Source: Symsagittifera roscoffensis
Lineage: Eukaryota > Xenacoelomorpha > Acoela > Convolutidae
Length of the DNA: 64,000 nucleotides
Direction of reading: 5' to 3'
NCBI RefSeq assembly: GCF_963678635.1
Contig: NC_087070.1
Coordinates: 1,790,512 to 1,854,511, forward strand
Below the pieces are notes generated by a model, which saw only the letters and a list, made by a program, of their open reading frames with translations, did no database searches and was not told the DNA's origin. The position numbers and the translations under genes are program-made. The first letter of the stretch is position 1; each line of letters begins with the position of its first letter. Shown here one piece after another: positions 36,676-49,837 of the stretch.

Positions 36676-39432
36676 GGTGAGTGCTCCTATATAGGTCTTC
36701 GTGATTTTTTTTTCAGGAAAAAGTCTAAAATTTGTTCACGCTCAATTTTGACTTTCGGCTTATTTTTAAGTTTACTTAATGTTCAGGTAAACTCCCGTAT
36801 CGAACAGCAAAAGTGTAAAGGTGACGAAAATTGTGATCGGCTTCTAACTTCGAAAGTGGAATTTAGTTATTAGATTTCCCAGCGAAATATAAAAATTTTA
36901 CTTACTAATACAGTTTTCTCAAATTGGGTTAATTTTTATCAAAAAAATGCACATATCATAAAATTTCGGGATATTATATATATTTTCTTCAAAATTTGAA
37001 AGTTGAATATTACGAGGCCAAACTGCACTGGATAAGAGCTCAATGTGGTGTGTATATGTCTCTGAAGGCAAGTGTTTAAACATACTAAAATTTTGTAGAA
37101 ACGATCAAACAAAACAAAAGGACAAAAACTAAAAAGAGCTTCATTGTTGCGGAATCCGCTAACAACTCACAAATTACACAGTTTGGCCTCTTTATGATGT
37201 TTTATTTTCCAAAAACTTGTCAGTTTTTTTTTCTGTTTTCCTCCGTTCATTACACTTTTCCAACTGTCAGTTTGCAATTTTCAGATTTCCCCTCGGAATA
37301 AAAAAATTACTCTTGATTCAAATTTTTCAAATTGGAGAAATTTTATCAAATAAGTGTTAGTTTTGAATTTTTCTTGAAACCTCACTAAAAGTTATTAGTG
37401 AGCAAGGCCAAACATATGTTTGAAAAATTGTAAGTTTGTTTTAAAATGCGACAGAAATAACTGATTTTTGGGAACAGTCAGTGTCGCACCTGGTGCCGCG
37501 TGGTGCTTTGCGGTGGGGCCGTGGTGATCACATCTATCACGGTGGGCCCTATGACTTGGTGTGATCTTTTTGGCTGTTGAGCTGGTTTTTGTACTTCCTG
37601 TTACCAGCGCGTATTGGATCACTTGCTTCCAATATGGCACTAGCAGTACATCAAATGAGGCTTTGGCTGCCGACGTTGTCACACGCCGCTTTGCCTTGTG
37701 CTTAGAGACTTAAGTGCGTACCTTAGAGAGCAGGCAATTGTAAACCTTCAGGATTACGCGAAGTTTTCGCATTGCGCTTGTCCAGTTCAGATCGGTTTTG
37801 GAAGCCATGGAACTTAGCGTGTTCAGCAGTTATCTCACAGGTCTAGGGATCAAAAAATTTTTGATCACTCAGCTGTGTTAGTGGGATCACGCGAGGGAAC
37901 ATGTCTCGATGGTTATTTAAAAAGATTTTTTTCTTGAAATGGGTTTTCCCGAAGTTGCCTTGCATGGCAACCGCTGCAATGCTTTTTAGCACTATGGATC
38001 CTATGAGGTTAAATTAAGGGTTGAACCCCTTGTTTTTAAAAAGCTCGGAAGGTGAGTGCTCTTATATAGGTCTTCGTGATTTTTTTAGGAAAAAGTCTAA
38101 AATTTGTTAACGCTCAATTTTGACTTTTGGGTTTATTTTTAAGTTTAGTTCATGTTCAGGTAAACTCCCGTATCGAACAGCAGAAGTGTAAAGGTAACGA
38201 AAATTGTGATCGGCTTCTAACTTCGAAAGTGGAATTTAGTTATTAGATTTCCCAGCGAAATAAAAATTTTTGACTTACTAATACAGTTTTCTCAAATTGG
38301 GTTAAATTTTATCAAAAAAATGCACATATCATAAATTTTCATGATATTATATATATTTTCTTCCAAATTCGAAAGTTGAATATTACGAGGCCAAACTGCA
38401 CTGGATAAGAGCTCAATGTGGTGTGTGTATGTCTCTGAAGGCAAGTGTTTATACATGTTAAAATTTTGTAGACACGATCAAACAAAACGAAAGGACAAAA
38501 AACAAAAAGAGCTTCATAGTTGCGGAATCCGCTTACAACTCACAAATTATACAGTTTGGCCTCTTTATGATGTTTTGTTTTCAAAAAAACGTGTCAGTTT
38601 TTTTTTTCTGTTTTCCTCCGTCCAATACTCTTTTCCAACTGTCAGTTTGTAATATTTTTATTTTTCAGATTTCCCATCGGAATAAAAAAATTACTCTTGA
38701 TTCAAATTGCTCAAATTGGGGTAATTTTATCAAACAAGTGTTAGTTTTGAATTTTTCTTGAAGCCTCACTAAAAGTTATTAGTGAGCAAGGCCAAACATA
38801 TGTTTGAAAAATTGTAAGTTTGTTTTAAAATGCGACAGAAATAACTGATTTTTGGAAACAGTCAGTGTGGCACCTCGTGCCGTGTGGTGCTTTGCGGTGG
38901 GGCCGTGATGATCACATCTATCCCGGTAAGCCCTATGGCTTGGTGTGATCTTTTTGGCTGTTGAGCTGGTTTTTGTACTTCCTGTTACCAGCGCGTATTG
39001 GATCACTTGCTTCCAATATGGCACTAGCAGTACATCAAATGAGGCTTTGGCTGCCGACGTTGTCACACGCCGCTTTGCCTTGCGCTTAGAGACTTAAGTG
39101 CGAACCTTAGAGAGCAGGCAATTGTAAACCTTCAGGATCACGCGAAGTTTTCGCATTGCGCTTGTCAAGTTCAGATCGGTTTTGGAAGCCATGGAACTTA
39201 GCGTGTTCAGCAGTTATCTCACAGGTCTAGGGATCAAGAAATTTTTGATCACTCAGCTGTGTTAGTGGGATCAGGCGAGGGAACATGTCTCGATGGTTAT
39301 TTAAAAAAAAATTTACTTGAAATGGGTTTTCCCGAAGTTGCCTTGCATGGCAACCGCTGCAATGCTTTTTAGCACTATGGATCCTATGAGGTTAAAGTAA
39401 GGGTTGAACCCCTTGGTTTTAAAAAGCTCGGA
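36676..39432 (+). repeat. 1.38-kb tandem duplication
   Basis: 36,676-38,050 and 38,051-39,432 match almost throughout. Both start GGTGAGTGCTC and end at AAAAGCTCGGAA. The first third carries the same dispersed motif as the 480-bp duplication. The last third is GC-richer, includes a 95-residue minus-strand frame kept in both copies (37,395-37,682; 38,779-39,066) and ends with a B-box-like GGGTTGAACCCC. Conservation of the frame is explained by recent duplication and is not evidence of coding. Confidence 0.92.
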
Positions 39433-39858
39433 AGGTGCTTGGCTCTCCATGTCAAGAATCTTACATCTTGGTGAAACTAACTCTCAGTCATGGCCATTCT
39501 ATGGCTTATAGTAAAATGAGAACCTACGCTTCCTGTAGTTTTTACGGTCATGAATTGGTTACCTGTATTTTTTAATAATTTTTTGGTAAGTTTTCTTTCT
39601 AGTCGAAACTAAACGTTGAAATGGAATGTCGTGCAGAACTTGTTTGCCACTCTTAACATCGAGTCCATCCTTAATTTTTCTTTTCAGTTTTTCAAGTGGA
39701 AACTTGAGAGGCCAGCTTTTATATCCAAAGTGTTCATTTTGATCATCCAATAAAAAATATAACTATTTGAATTATTCGGAAATGTTAAAATTAGACCATG
39801 GCTAGTTTTGCCAGTTTATTAGCTCATTTTTAGCAAAAGAGGCCGGTTGCATCAGCGA

Positions 39859-40961
39859 AAGTCGTGTGTTATCTTAGTAATTTTGTGATAGCATAGTAGT
39901 CGTGTGTTAGCTTAGTAGTCGTGTGTCAGCTTAGTAGTCGTGTGTTTGCTTAGTATTCGCGTGTTAGCTTAGTAGTTGTGTGCTGGCGTAGTAGTCATGC
40001 GTTAGCTTAGTAGTCGCATAATTGCTTAGTAGTCGTGTGTTAGCATAGTAGTCGTGTGTTAGCTTGGTAGTCGTATGTTCGCTTAGTAGTCGTGTGTCAG
40101 CTTAGTAGTCGTGTGTTTGCTTAGTATTTGCGTGTTAGCTTAGTAGTTGTGTGCTGGCGTAGTAGTCATGCGTTAGCTTAGTAGTCGCATAATTGCTTAG
40201 TAGTCGTGTGTTAGCATAGTAGTCGTGTGTTAGCTTGGTAGTCGTGTGTTAGCTTAGTAGTCGTGTGTCAGCTTAGTAGTCGTGTGTTTGCTTAGTATTC
40301 GCGTGTTAGCTTAGTAGTTGTGTGCTGGCGTAGTAGTCATGCGTTAGCTTAGTAGTCGCATAATTGCTTAGTAGTCGTGTGTTAGCATAGTAGTCGTGTG
40401 TTAGCTTGGTAGTCGTATGTTCGCTTAGTAGTCCTGTGTGAGCTGCTTAGTAGTCGTGTGTTTGCTTAGTATTCGCGTGTTAGCTTAGTAGTTGTGTGCT
40501 GGCGTAGTAGTCATGCGTTAGCTTAGTAGTCGCATAATTGCTTAGTAGTCGTGTGTTAGCATAGTAGTCGTGTGTTAGCTTGGTAGTCGTATGTTCGCTT
40601 AGTAGTCGTGTGTCAGCTTAGTAGTCGTGTGTTTGCTTAGTATTCGCGTGTTAGCTTAGTAGTTGTGTGCTGGCGTAGTAGTCATGCGTTAGCTTAGTAG
40701 TCGCATAATTGCTTAGTAGTCGTGTGTTAGCATAGTAGTCGTGTGTTAGCTTAGTAGTCGTGTGTCAGCTTAGTAGTCGTGTGTTTGCTTAGTATTCGCG
40801 TGTTAGCTTAGTAGTTGTGTGCTGGCGTAGTAGTCATGCGTTAGCTTAGTAGTCGCATAATTGCTTAGTAGTCGTGTGTTAGCATAGTAGTCGTGTGTTA
40901 GCTTGGTAGTCGTATGTTCGCTTAGTAGTCCTGTGTGAGCTGCTTAGTAGTCGTGTGTTCA
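39859..40961 (+). repeat. 19-bp minisatellite with 171-bp higher-order repeat
   Basis: The basic unit is close to CTTAGTAGTCGTGTGTTAG. Variants of it (cattagc, TATTCGCG, TAGTTGTGTGCTGGCG, TAGTCGCATAATTG) recur in fixed order. Marker TTAGTATTCG starts at 39,950, 40,121 (variant TTAGTATTTG), 40,292, 40,466, 40,637 and 40,789, giving spacings of 171, 171, 174, 171 and 152. That is nine 19-bp units per super-repeat, with one unit lost in the last. There is no open frame because TAG recurs in the unit. Confidence 0.92.
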
Positions 40962-43900
40962 TTTTTATGCTAACTTTATTTTCTTTTGAAGCTTTCTTCT
41001 ATAACGGATACTTCAACTATCATCTTTTTTTTCAAATTTTATTTCAGATGCAGAAAAAATTCACCGTTTTGTGATTTGCTTTTTATTAAAGTAATTGAAA
41101 TTCACTTTAAACTGACAAACACCTTCTGTTATTTGTTGCCCAGAATTGTTGCTCAGAATACAAAACGCAACTGCGTTCTATTAGATATTTTTGAATTTTT
41201 TGATCGATTGAATTATTAATAGCTATCAGCTCACAATATCAGTTTTAACTATCTGTTTTCCAGTAATTCTACCGGCTGACTCGCACTGAAAAAAAAAGAG
41301 GATGGAGACCGAGTTTGAGATTTTATTATCAAAATAGTAACGTTTGCAGTAAAAATTTCTTTATCAAGTGACAGTAAATCACAGTAGTACTAGCAATTTT
41401 TCTAAACAAAATTTGAGTTAAGCTTTATATTAAACTAAACTTGATAGTAATGTACAGAGGCGAAAAAACCAGAACTAAGAAAACTTCATAATAAACGATC
41501 TTGCCTGTAATGATGTTCTATTTGGGGAATACGCGTCCAGGAACACAATCGAATAATTTCACTAACAATTCGAAAGTAATCAATTATCGAGGGGCAATTG
41601 AGGCGACAAAATCGAGGAGAAATTGAGGTGACAAAACTCACAACATTTTAGCTTTCCGTGCAATCTGGAGGGGACCATAAAAAACCGCTTTCCTTGAAAC
41701 CATCCAAAATCAGGTCATTAAGACGTTAAAGTATCAGCCGAAATCATTTGGACGACCTAAATGAGTTTTTAAATCGGAAAAACTGAACAAAGTCAATGAT
41801 AGTACAATTTTTTTCAAGGATAGTACTAAACTGCAAAATGCACTCGTAAATTAAAACACTAAGAGCAAATACAATGAAAATTGCAAACAGTAAAAAAACA
41901 AGCGAGCAAAAATAAGCAGCCGACCTTTTGTTAAACGGAATTTTTCCTGTTTGGAAAGATTCAGGTCCTGGTCAGCTTAGAACTAGGGACTTTTGCCGTC
42001 CTAGGCGTATTCGTCTCGTCACCTACAGACTAAATATGTCGAGGACGTTGGGAAAATCATTTTCCTTATGCACCAAGATACCAAATACAGCAACTGAATC
42101 CTGTGATTTTGTTGAGCAAATTGTTAATTCGACAAAACGTCTATGTCCCAAATTTATTACATTTGCTAATCGCAAGAGTAATAAGGCTACAAAATTGGAG
42201 GTTTTCGCGGCTCAATAAACAAGCAATTTAAATTGATTGTAAAGAGATTTTCATGATTATAAGTGTCTTGCAAAAACCGATGTTAAACGATTTAAACAGT
42301 TTTGGTATACAATAAAATCAATTTTCTTACGACAATAAAAAAAACGTTAAAATCCGATGTAAATCGACAAACCTGAGACCATAGGGTCCATTTCTATCGG
42401 GTCCATTCTATCTGCATGTTACCTCTATAAAACGCGATTTCTATCATCTTAATCCATTTTCGTCAGTGCGAAAGTGCTTAAATAGAGCCATATTTGTGGA
42501 GGTTGCCTCTATGGATTACAAAGAAAGTTGATTTGCTTTCTGTCAATAAAAATTAATTGCTTTCTGTCAATAAACGAAAAGTAATCGAAGCAGTTTGCGG
42601 GGCTGAGACAATGTCAAAAACTTGAAAATACTTTCATTTTAAATCTGTTTTGAAATGCCTAATAAACACCATTGAAAAATTGAAACAAAGTTTTCTTTCT
42701 TGGATAAAAATTACTAAATTTTTTAGTTGGATAGTTGGAGAACCATTCGCTTTTTATTTGAGGCTGTTTAACTGATGTGCTTGAAATGAGAGAACAATTT
42801 TGGTATTCAAGAGTTTTTAACACAGAGTTGAAATAGAGTTTTGTACCTCATCTTGCCTTTCCACACACACTATATAGCCACAAAATTGATACGAAAGCCG
42901 CTAAATTGAAAAATCTTGAAAATGTCAAATAATTTAAATCTACCAAAGTTATCACATATGTTTGGGTTCGTCCTCAAAAAAAATTTATTTCAAAACCAAA
43001 TTTTCATGAAGAGGCAACAGCCGAGAATACTGGTTACCAGTTAAGCAAAAAAATTTTCTCATGAAAAAATCTGAGCTATCAAACACACCAGATAGACCGG
43101 TGATTTGATTGTCGTAATCACCCAAAATGAGATGGTGATTTAGTTAGACACCTTTTAACCTGAAAAAATCCTGTCCGAATATTAACTCTATCTGCTTGCA
43201 TAGTAATAAAACCTTACAAGGCTACGGGTTTATCAGGGCGAAGCCCTCAATCTTTTAACTGCACTTCAAAACCAATCAAATAGCTTTTGCTTGATAAAAT
43301 GATATAATCAAAAAAGTATAATTATTTTTTTCTTGCCCCTCTCCATTTCGCTATACCCCCCCACAGGCTATATTAAGAGCAAAGGGTTAAATTTAGCCTC
43401 TACTTTTCGAAATAAAAGACCAAATGACATGCCTGGATTAAATTTGGACCGACTAATTTTGCCGCTTCTGCGTGTTATAAGAATGCAATATATCGCTCGC
43501 CCGTTAATAATTCCCAAATTGGCCAAATTAGCTATTTTCAAACCCCCATAACTTTACGAAAAAATATCATAGGAAATATTTATAATTTAAATTCGGACAA
43601 TTATATATTTCTCATCTAATTTTAGTCAAAAACGCTTGAACGAATGAAAATGACTTTAAGATTGACTGAATGAAAAAACACCCCAAGCGTCAATATTTCT
43701 TCATTTTCTTCGAAAGTCGGAACAAAAAATTGTTTGATACAAAAGTATCCGAGAACAGCAGTTACTTCTATCAACAACATACATTATTTTTGGCGTCTCT
43801 CTAAAATACAAATTCAATGTTATAAAAAATATCGCATATGTTTGATTTTTCTAAGTTTATTCTTCTACAGAAAAGATTTCTGAGATATAGCTAAATTGGA

Positions 43901-44006
43901 GTTTCAAATACAAATAATTACAAACTTTTAAAAAATGAATTGAACTATACGGTCTTTCAAAAGAATCAGTTGTTAAAGTAAGAAGGAGAAGGTGGCTGAT
44001 CAAACA

Positions 44007-46347
44007 CTAATTAAAACCAAAATAACCCCAAAGTCTGACAACATTTTCAACCATTAAAGAACGCAATAAAGAAAGCAATCTTGTTAGCTGATTTTTGAGT
44101 CTATGTATGCATATATTGAATTTTTTCCCCATAGACACTTTTTGTAATTGTTTTTCTGGTATATTCAATAGAACTTGTGTCTCCTTTGTAGCACTGATGG
44201 AGACTTGGCTCAGTGAAATTTCCGTGCGAATTTCTTCAATCAATGATTGGTAGAACTTTTCCTGTCCTATTGTTGTGAGAAGTGCTTCGTACTCATTCAA
44301 CCAATCCGACAACGCCGACAGAGCCATGCTTAGGATTTGTCTGCTCTGATCCTGTCCCGGATTCCATTCCAACGATTCCAGTGCATAACGAGCTGTACAC
44401 TCATTAATTTTACGTGCACTTCGTTGAATAAAAAATATTCTGTCTGTCGCAGTGGGCTCAGCTTTTTTTATTGCTGTGAAACTTTCCAGCGCTAAATTCG
44501 AGAAGCTATCGGCCAATATTATTCGAAGATCAATCATATTTTGCAGTTGCAGACGCCCGAGTCCTTTTACGTATTCCTGCCGTTTCTCCTCAATTTCCAT
44601 CAGTTGCAGGAGAACGTTGACATTTTCTGGAAATTCAATCTTTTGACCTCGTAAACCATGTAAAACTCCCCGTACCACATCTTGTTCTATCAGTTTTTGA
44701 AGAGAAATAATGATATTTTCAAATTGATTGTTTCCTGTTTCATCCCTATGATTTATCATCTGTTGAACTTCTTTTAATCGTTCGTACCCTTTAGCCCAGT
44801 AGGGGTGTAAATCGATTGCGCTGGAAGCGCATGAAAGTGCTTCGAGGATACAAGATTCAAAAGAATGTTCGAGTTCAAATTGCTCGTCAGAATGATCTTC
44901 TTCCACTAAACAACTTATACACATTTTGCTAAGGTTTGACTTTAACTTTGCCATTTCTTTCTCATCTGTAATGGCCGCTTCAAACTCTCCTTTCTTGATG
45001 CGATCCTCTTTCTCTCGGTCTAGAAAAAAAACACTGTTTTTGTACGCTTTAAATGCATCAAAAGGTCTCTTGGAACGATACAGCTCAGTTGCTTTTTCTT
45101 TCCAATTCTCCCATTTGCTGCTGGGTCCAGATGTTGGGATACCAGTTTTGCCTGCCAAAAAAGTTTCTATTGCTGATTGTTCAAGTTTTTGAGCTTTTTC
45201 AATGGGATAAGTATTCAGACTGGCATTATAAACAAGATAGTCATAATAAAAATACCAGTAATAATTAAATATTTTAAATTTATTGAAAATCTGGTCAGAC
45301 TTCAACGCAATTTCTGTGAACTGAAAAAACGATAAAGTTGAAAAATGGAAGTTTTCAATGTCACCCATAATAATAACGTCTGTAATTCCAAAACTGTGGA
45401 GTTCTTTAACATCTTCTTTTCTACAGATGTCGTCAAGCTGGAAAAACAGTCCACCCTTGGGTCCCTCGAAAAGCTGAATGGATTTTATTTTTGGACAAGC
45501 GACCTTCAATTTATAGACTTCCGATATTTTTTTGAGTCCCATAAGTTTTTTAATAATCCCAATGATGACAATTTTGGGAGCAAAACTTGGTGATAAATCG
45601 AGCTTCTCTTGTAAATATTCACAGATTCTAGTCCTTTGTAAATTCTCTTCATCTTCTTTGTCATTTTGAGTATAACCGGTGCTTCGAACAATAACTACTT
45701 TTCTCGATGCTCTTGTAATGGCAGAAAAAAATTTGCGTGAAAAAGGTTGATCAGCTTCTAATTGCAGTTCGTAAATGTTGCACATAAGCAGAACAACCTC
45801 AGGGAATTCCGCGCCTTCTGCCTGTAGGACTTTGATAAACCACACTGTTGGCTGTTTACTATTAAGCATTTGATTAAAATCTTCTGAGGTACACTGGTAT
45901 ATTTTACATAAGATTTTTGCCGGATGATTTTCTACGGTTAAGCCGGCTATAATTTGCTCTAATATTTCGTCCTTGATAGAATCAACAATTACTGGTAAAA
46001 AATGGTAAGCTGACTTATATGCATAGTTTTTAATTGTAGAAACACACTCCTCAATAAAACTAGACACCGGATCCGAGCCTGGACTGGATTTGAGCGATAC
46101 ATGATTAATGTCGGGCTTCTCGCCAAAAAAGTAATTACCAGACTTGCATTCAATGTACCTATTCTTTCTGCTCAAATCAAAGCTGGCCCAATCACAAGCA
46201 AGTTTGGCTATCTCGTTTGTTGATCTTAGACACACAGAAAGTTTCATGTGACGAAACTCAGAATGATGATTTTGAATTTGCTCCAGAACATGCGGTTCTG
46301 ACGTGAACAATATACAATGTTGATTATTTCCCAGTTCGTCCAAATAA
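44007..46347 (-). CDS. exon 3 of NERD-helicase gene: SF1 helicase motifs IV-VI plus TPR-like region
   Basis: The open frame begins at 46,358 (783 residues), but acceptor CAG at 46,350-46,348 followed by TTATTTGG joins exon 2 in phase, so I start at 46,347. Residues 40-60 (LSVCLRSTNEIAKLA) match SF1 motif IV, 179-190 (QAEGAEFPEVVL) motif V, and 211-224 (FSAITRASRKVVIV) motif VI with its Arg. An unassigned 180-residue region follows. Residues about 416-530 (WKEKATELYRSKRPFDAFKAY; later ALSCASSAIDLHPYWAKGYERL) are TPR-like. The helicase-then-TPR order recalls TRANK1-type proteins. The stop is at 44,007-44,009. Role inferred: ATP-driven nucleic-acid translocase with protein-binding repeats. Confidence 0.72.
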
Positions 46348-47237
46348 CTGAAGTTCATTCCCGCAGCTAAAAATAAAAGATAATATCCGTTTATACTGGA
46401 ATTCCGAGAAAAAAGAATTCCTTATAATGGATTACGGATGTAAAACTCAGACTATTAAATTGATTATAGAGTATTTCTACTCAATTATTTTAGGGTAAAA
46501 ACCATTATAAACGATAACTTTTGTCGAAACAATCCAATAAACTAGTGATAAACTTATTGAATAGATGTGCTATGTTTCATATGTGTGCCTGTTTGTAAAG
46601 CGACCTTTAAAGGGTTTTAGAGACAGGTGTGTCTAGTGGCTTTCTGAGGGGAAAGTGGAAATGTAACTGGCTTCAAGAGACCGGTGGAACACTGCTGGAA
46701 CTGTTGAGCTTGGGTAAGTGTGTTCCTTGTTTTCAATTTTTTTACTTTGAGTTTAATATTTATTTTAATTGTCTTTTATCATGGGCTAGTTCAGTCTCCC
46801 AGAGTCCAAACAAAATTCTTTTTTTCTTCTTTTATGTGCGTTTGTGTCCAAATTAAGAAAAAACAACAAAAAAAATTTCACTAACAAAGGTTGTTTAAGA
46901 CCTTCGGGACTGATGAATTGCATTAGATAAGATTGTTTTTCTTGTTGGTACCATCTCAGTTGTGTAAATATTTGTATTAGCAACTCAATGATTTTTTTTG
47001 TGTCGATTTAAAATCTGTCATTAAAGCAAAACTATGTTATGATTTAGTGCTGGACAATTATGCTAATACAGTCACCTCAAATGAGTACCAGAAGACTCGC
47101 TTGTTCCCTTGACTGAAAGTCTTCAGGACAAAAAAAAACGTCTTCTTCAATGTAGAGGATGTTAAAAAATAGCTTTTTTTAAAAAAAATTTTCGGAGCTA
47201 CTCTCTCTTTGTTTTTTTTTGGAGCAACCAAAAAGAA

Positions 47238-47990
47238 ATGGACGCACGCAAACAAACCACAACCATGCGCTCTTTGTTGAATGAAAAAACTCGATCAAAT
47301 ACTCTTTTCCTTTCAAAACCTCACCAACAATCTTCAAGCCTGCCTCTGTGTCATATCGGACAGAGAATAAAGCTAATAAGATATAAGCTCGATGAAAGAA
47401 ATATAAAGGCAGGATTCAAACTTGCTGCTTTGGATGGCAAGATTGGTCCTTTTTCATCTGATAACTATAAAAAAGCTGTCTAAGCACCCTTAGCGAGCCG
47501 AAAATGGCTCTCTAAATCCAAAACTTCTACATGTTTTTTTCATATCCGAACTCGGTCTATACAAAGATTTAAGGTCCTATCCGAACGGATCAGGAGCAAG
47601 TCCTGATGAAACTTTGCCTAAATTTTTAAAGATCATGTTGGTAAACCGAATGGCAGTGCAGGACTTATTTTTCTGAAAATGCTTGCTGAGCTGATAAACC
47701 TCATTAGAGAAGGAAAAATGCCTAAGCCCCTGTGACCTTAATTCTTTTGGCGCAAATCTTCTCAACCTTTTAAAGATATACAAAGGAGTGAGGCTAATTA
47801 CCATAGGCAACCAGCTAATACGCAAATACGCATCTCGTCTAAATGACTTGAAGCAAGGCCCTCTCCGAGCAACTTTTTTCGGAAAGTTTTTGATCGGGTA
47901 TAATGAATTGCAGAAAAAGCTGCACTCTCGTTTCTAAAGCTAATTGAGCGCGACGGCCATCTAAATTGCACTGTTTTTTTCAAATTAAAC
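47238..47990 (+). pseudogene. decayed reverse-transcriptase fragment, + strand
   Basis: Across broken frames one can read KIGPFSSDNYKKAV near 47,440 and, near 47,735-47,830, a line of the type FGANLLNLLKIYKGVRLITIG followed by NQLIRKYASRL. The G-A-x-L-x-x-L-x-K...G-x-R-x-I-x-x-G...R pattern is characteristic of RT finger regions in several non-LTR-like elements. Several stops and frameshifts are present. Family not assigned. Confidence 0.45.
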
Positions 47991-49837
47991 TTTGAAATTG
48001 CCTTTTATTCTCAGAATAAAGACAAAAATTATATCATGTTTTTTCGAATCGTCCAGAAGTGTACAAATTCAACCACTACGCGTACAGTAAACCTATTAAC
48101 ATTTTTTATCGGGGGCACCTTTATAATCTCACAATTTGTACCTCAACAAGACGATCCTTAATCTCCACCCTTTTTTGCAGAAGCACACGCTAGTAAAACT
48201 GCAAGAGTCGAAAAAAAACGTATGTAATTTAGACCTTAAAAATATTCAGAAATTGAAACAAATATACGGCCGGAGCTTGAACACTAAAAAATTCCAACTT
48301 GTGTCTTAGGACCGACCACGAGTACGCAGTTTAATTCAATTTCAACGAAATTTTGTATAATGTGCCCAAAAAAGGTTCTAGTGGGATCGCCACCGGCGAA
48401 ATTCACCGTAAACAGTTGCTTCTATGCAACTTCTCTTACAATTAAAGCTAAGAGGATAATAGTCTTGAAAAACAACAACTAAATTATACAACAAAATTTT
48501 GGAAGAATTTTCGTCGTCTGCTGCTGTATAAAATGATTGATGTGGTTGAGAAGTAAAAGATATAATAGTTGTATATGGCGGGTAGAAAATGCGAGTCAAA
48601 CTAAAGATTCCGCGTAGTTCGAGGTTGGCTTTAAACAATTAGTAACCAGGCTACGCATTAGTTAAAATATTTCATATATTTCAATCTAGGTTGTCATTTT
48701 CCCAAGATGGTAATTTTTAGATGGTTACTTTCCTATAACAATTTCAACAAAAATGGCGCCTGAAATCGACAACACAGCAATATTCAGATCACATACAGGT
48801 TTGTTCTTGGTTTTCGGAATGGTAATTTTTTCTTTTTTTTTTCTTAGAAAATCAGCTATAGACTTTGAAATATTAACTTAACTCATGCGTTTAACTCATG
48901 AGTTTAAACAAGAAGTAATAGTTGCATTCGTAGTTGCTACATAATCTTTTACAGATTTAGAGATTTTGTATATAATTCGTCTCAATCATCCCTCTTCCCG
49001 AGTAGAGTAACAACAGCTAACTTTTTTTTCAGTTTGTTCAAAGCTGGCAATTTTACGATTAAAAATTTTCAGTTCTCTCTTGATTGACCTAATGCTCTTT
49101 GTGTCATTCAAAAATTATCGAAATTTTGCCATCGGTCCATCTACACAGTCTTCTAATGTTTGTTCGCTCAGCCCTTAATTTTTGAACTTAATTTTTTGGT
49201 TTTCACTACCGTAACAGCAACAAATCTTAACGCACATTTGCTTCCGGAACCTTCATCGTGCGAGAGCTTATATGTCTAGGATGAATACGAAAAAAAATAA
49301 CTACCACACTAAAGTCATGAAAATAACCCAGCCGGCCTGATTGAAAACAGAAAACAGCTACTTTTTACTTCTAGTTTAAAGGATTACTTCAAAACAATAC
49401 TCGCCTTCTACCCCGCTTTTTTTTTCATGCCAGTCTGATCTATTCCAAGGGCCAAATTCGCCAAATAAATGTTAATGAAAATGACACAAAAATCCAAAAA
49501 CCAACGATAAAAAACGTAGTCTCGTACAATTGTTTGTATTTGATATCCATCATCATGATCAAGACCAGTTTCTAGACTAATAGCCAGCTAATATTCGCTA
49601 AAACTTGCATTTGAATCTTCACTCCTTGTTAGTGAAAAGGCGCTAAAAGCTGAGGAAGCGCAAAGCCGAAACAATGACACCTATTGAGGTAGCCTTTCAT
49701 GTGGAAAGGCTCGGTTACCGCCTATGACATTGCACAGACTGTGGAATGGAATCGATGAATTAAATTTCTTAGGTCTTAATCAAGGGGAACTCAGAGAAGC
49801 AAGATCACGGGAATATTCAGGTTGAGATTGTTTCATC

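Larger units (their letters stand above)
36459..44006. other. 7.5 kb gene-poor repeat region
   Basis: Holds the 1.38-kb tandem duplication, the 19-bp minisatellite and AT-rich DNA. Open frames at 41,928-42,218 and 43,333-43,551 have no recognisable domain or splice context, and I do not call them genes. Around 41,597-41,637 a motif of about 26 bp (GAGGCGACAAAATCGAGG) is repeated twice. Confidence 0.6.

Noticed and set aside
37395-37682. 95-residue minus-strand ORF conserved in both 1.38-kb repeat copies
   Set aside because: The duplication is recent, so conservation is expected without selection. No recognisable domain or start context.
39859-40961. Regular repeat resembling a CRISPR array
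   Set aside because: The units are contiguous variants of one 19-bp sequence with no unique spacers, and the genome is eukaryotic.
41928-42218. 96-residue + strand ORF as a gene
   Set aside because: No recognisable domain, no neighbouring exons and no supporting signals.
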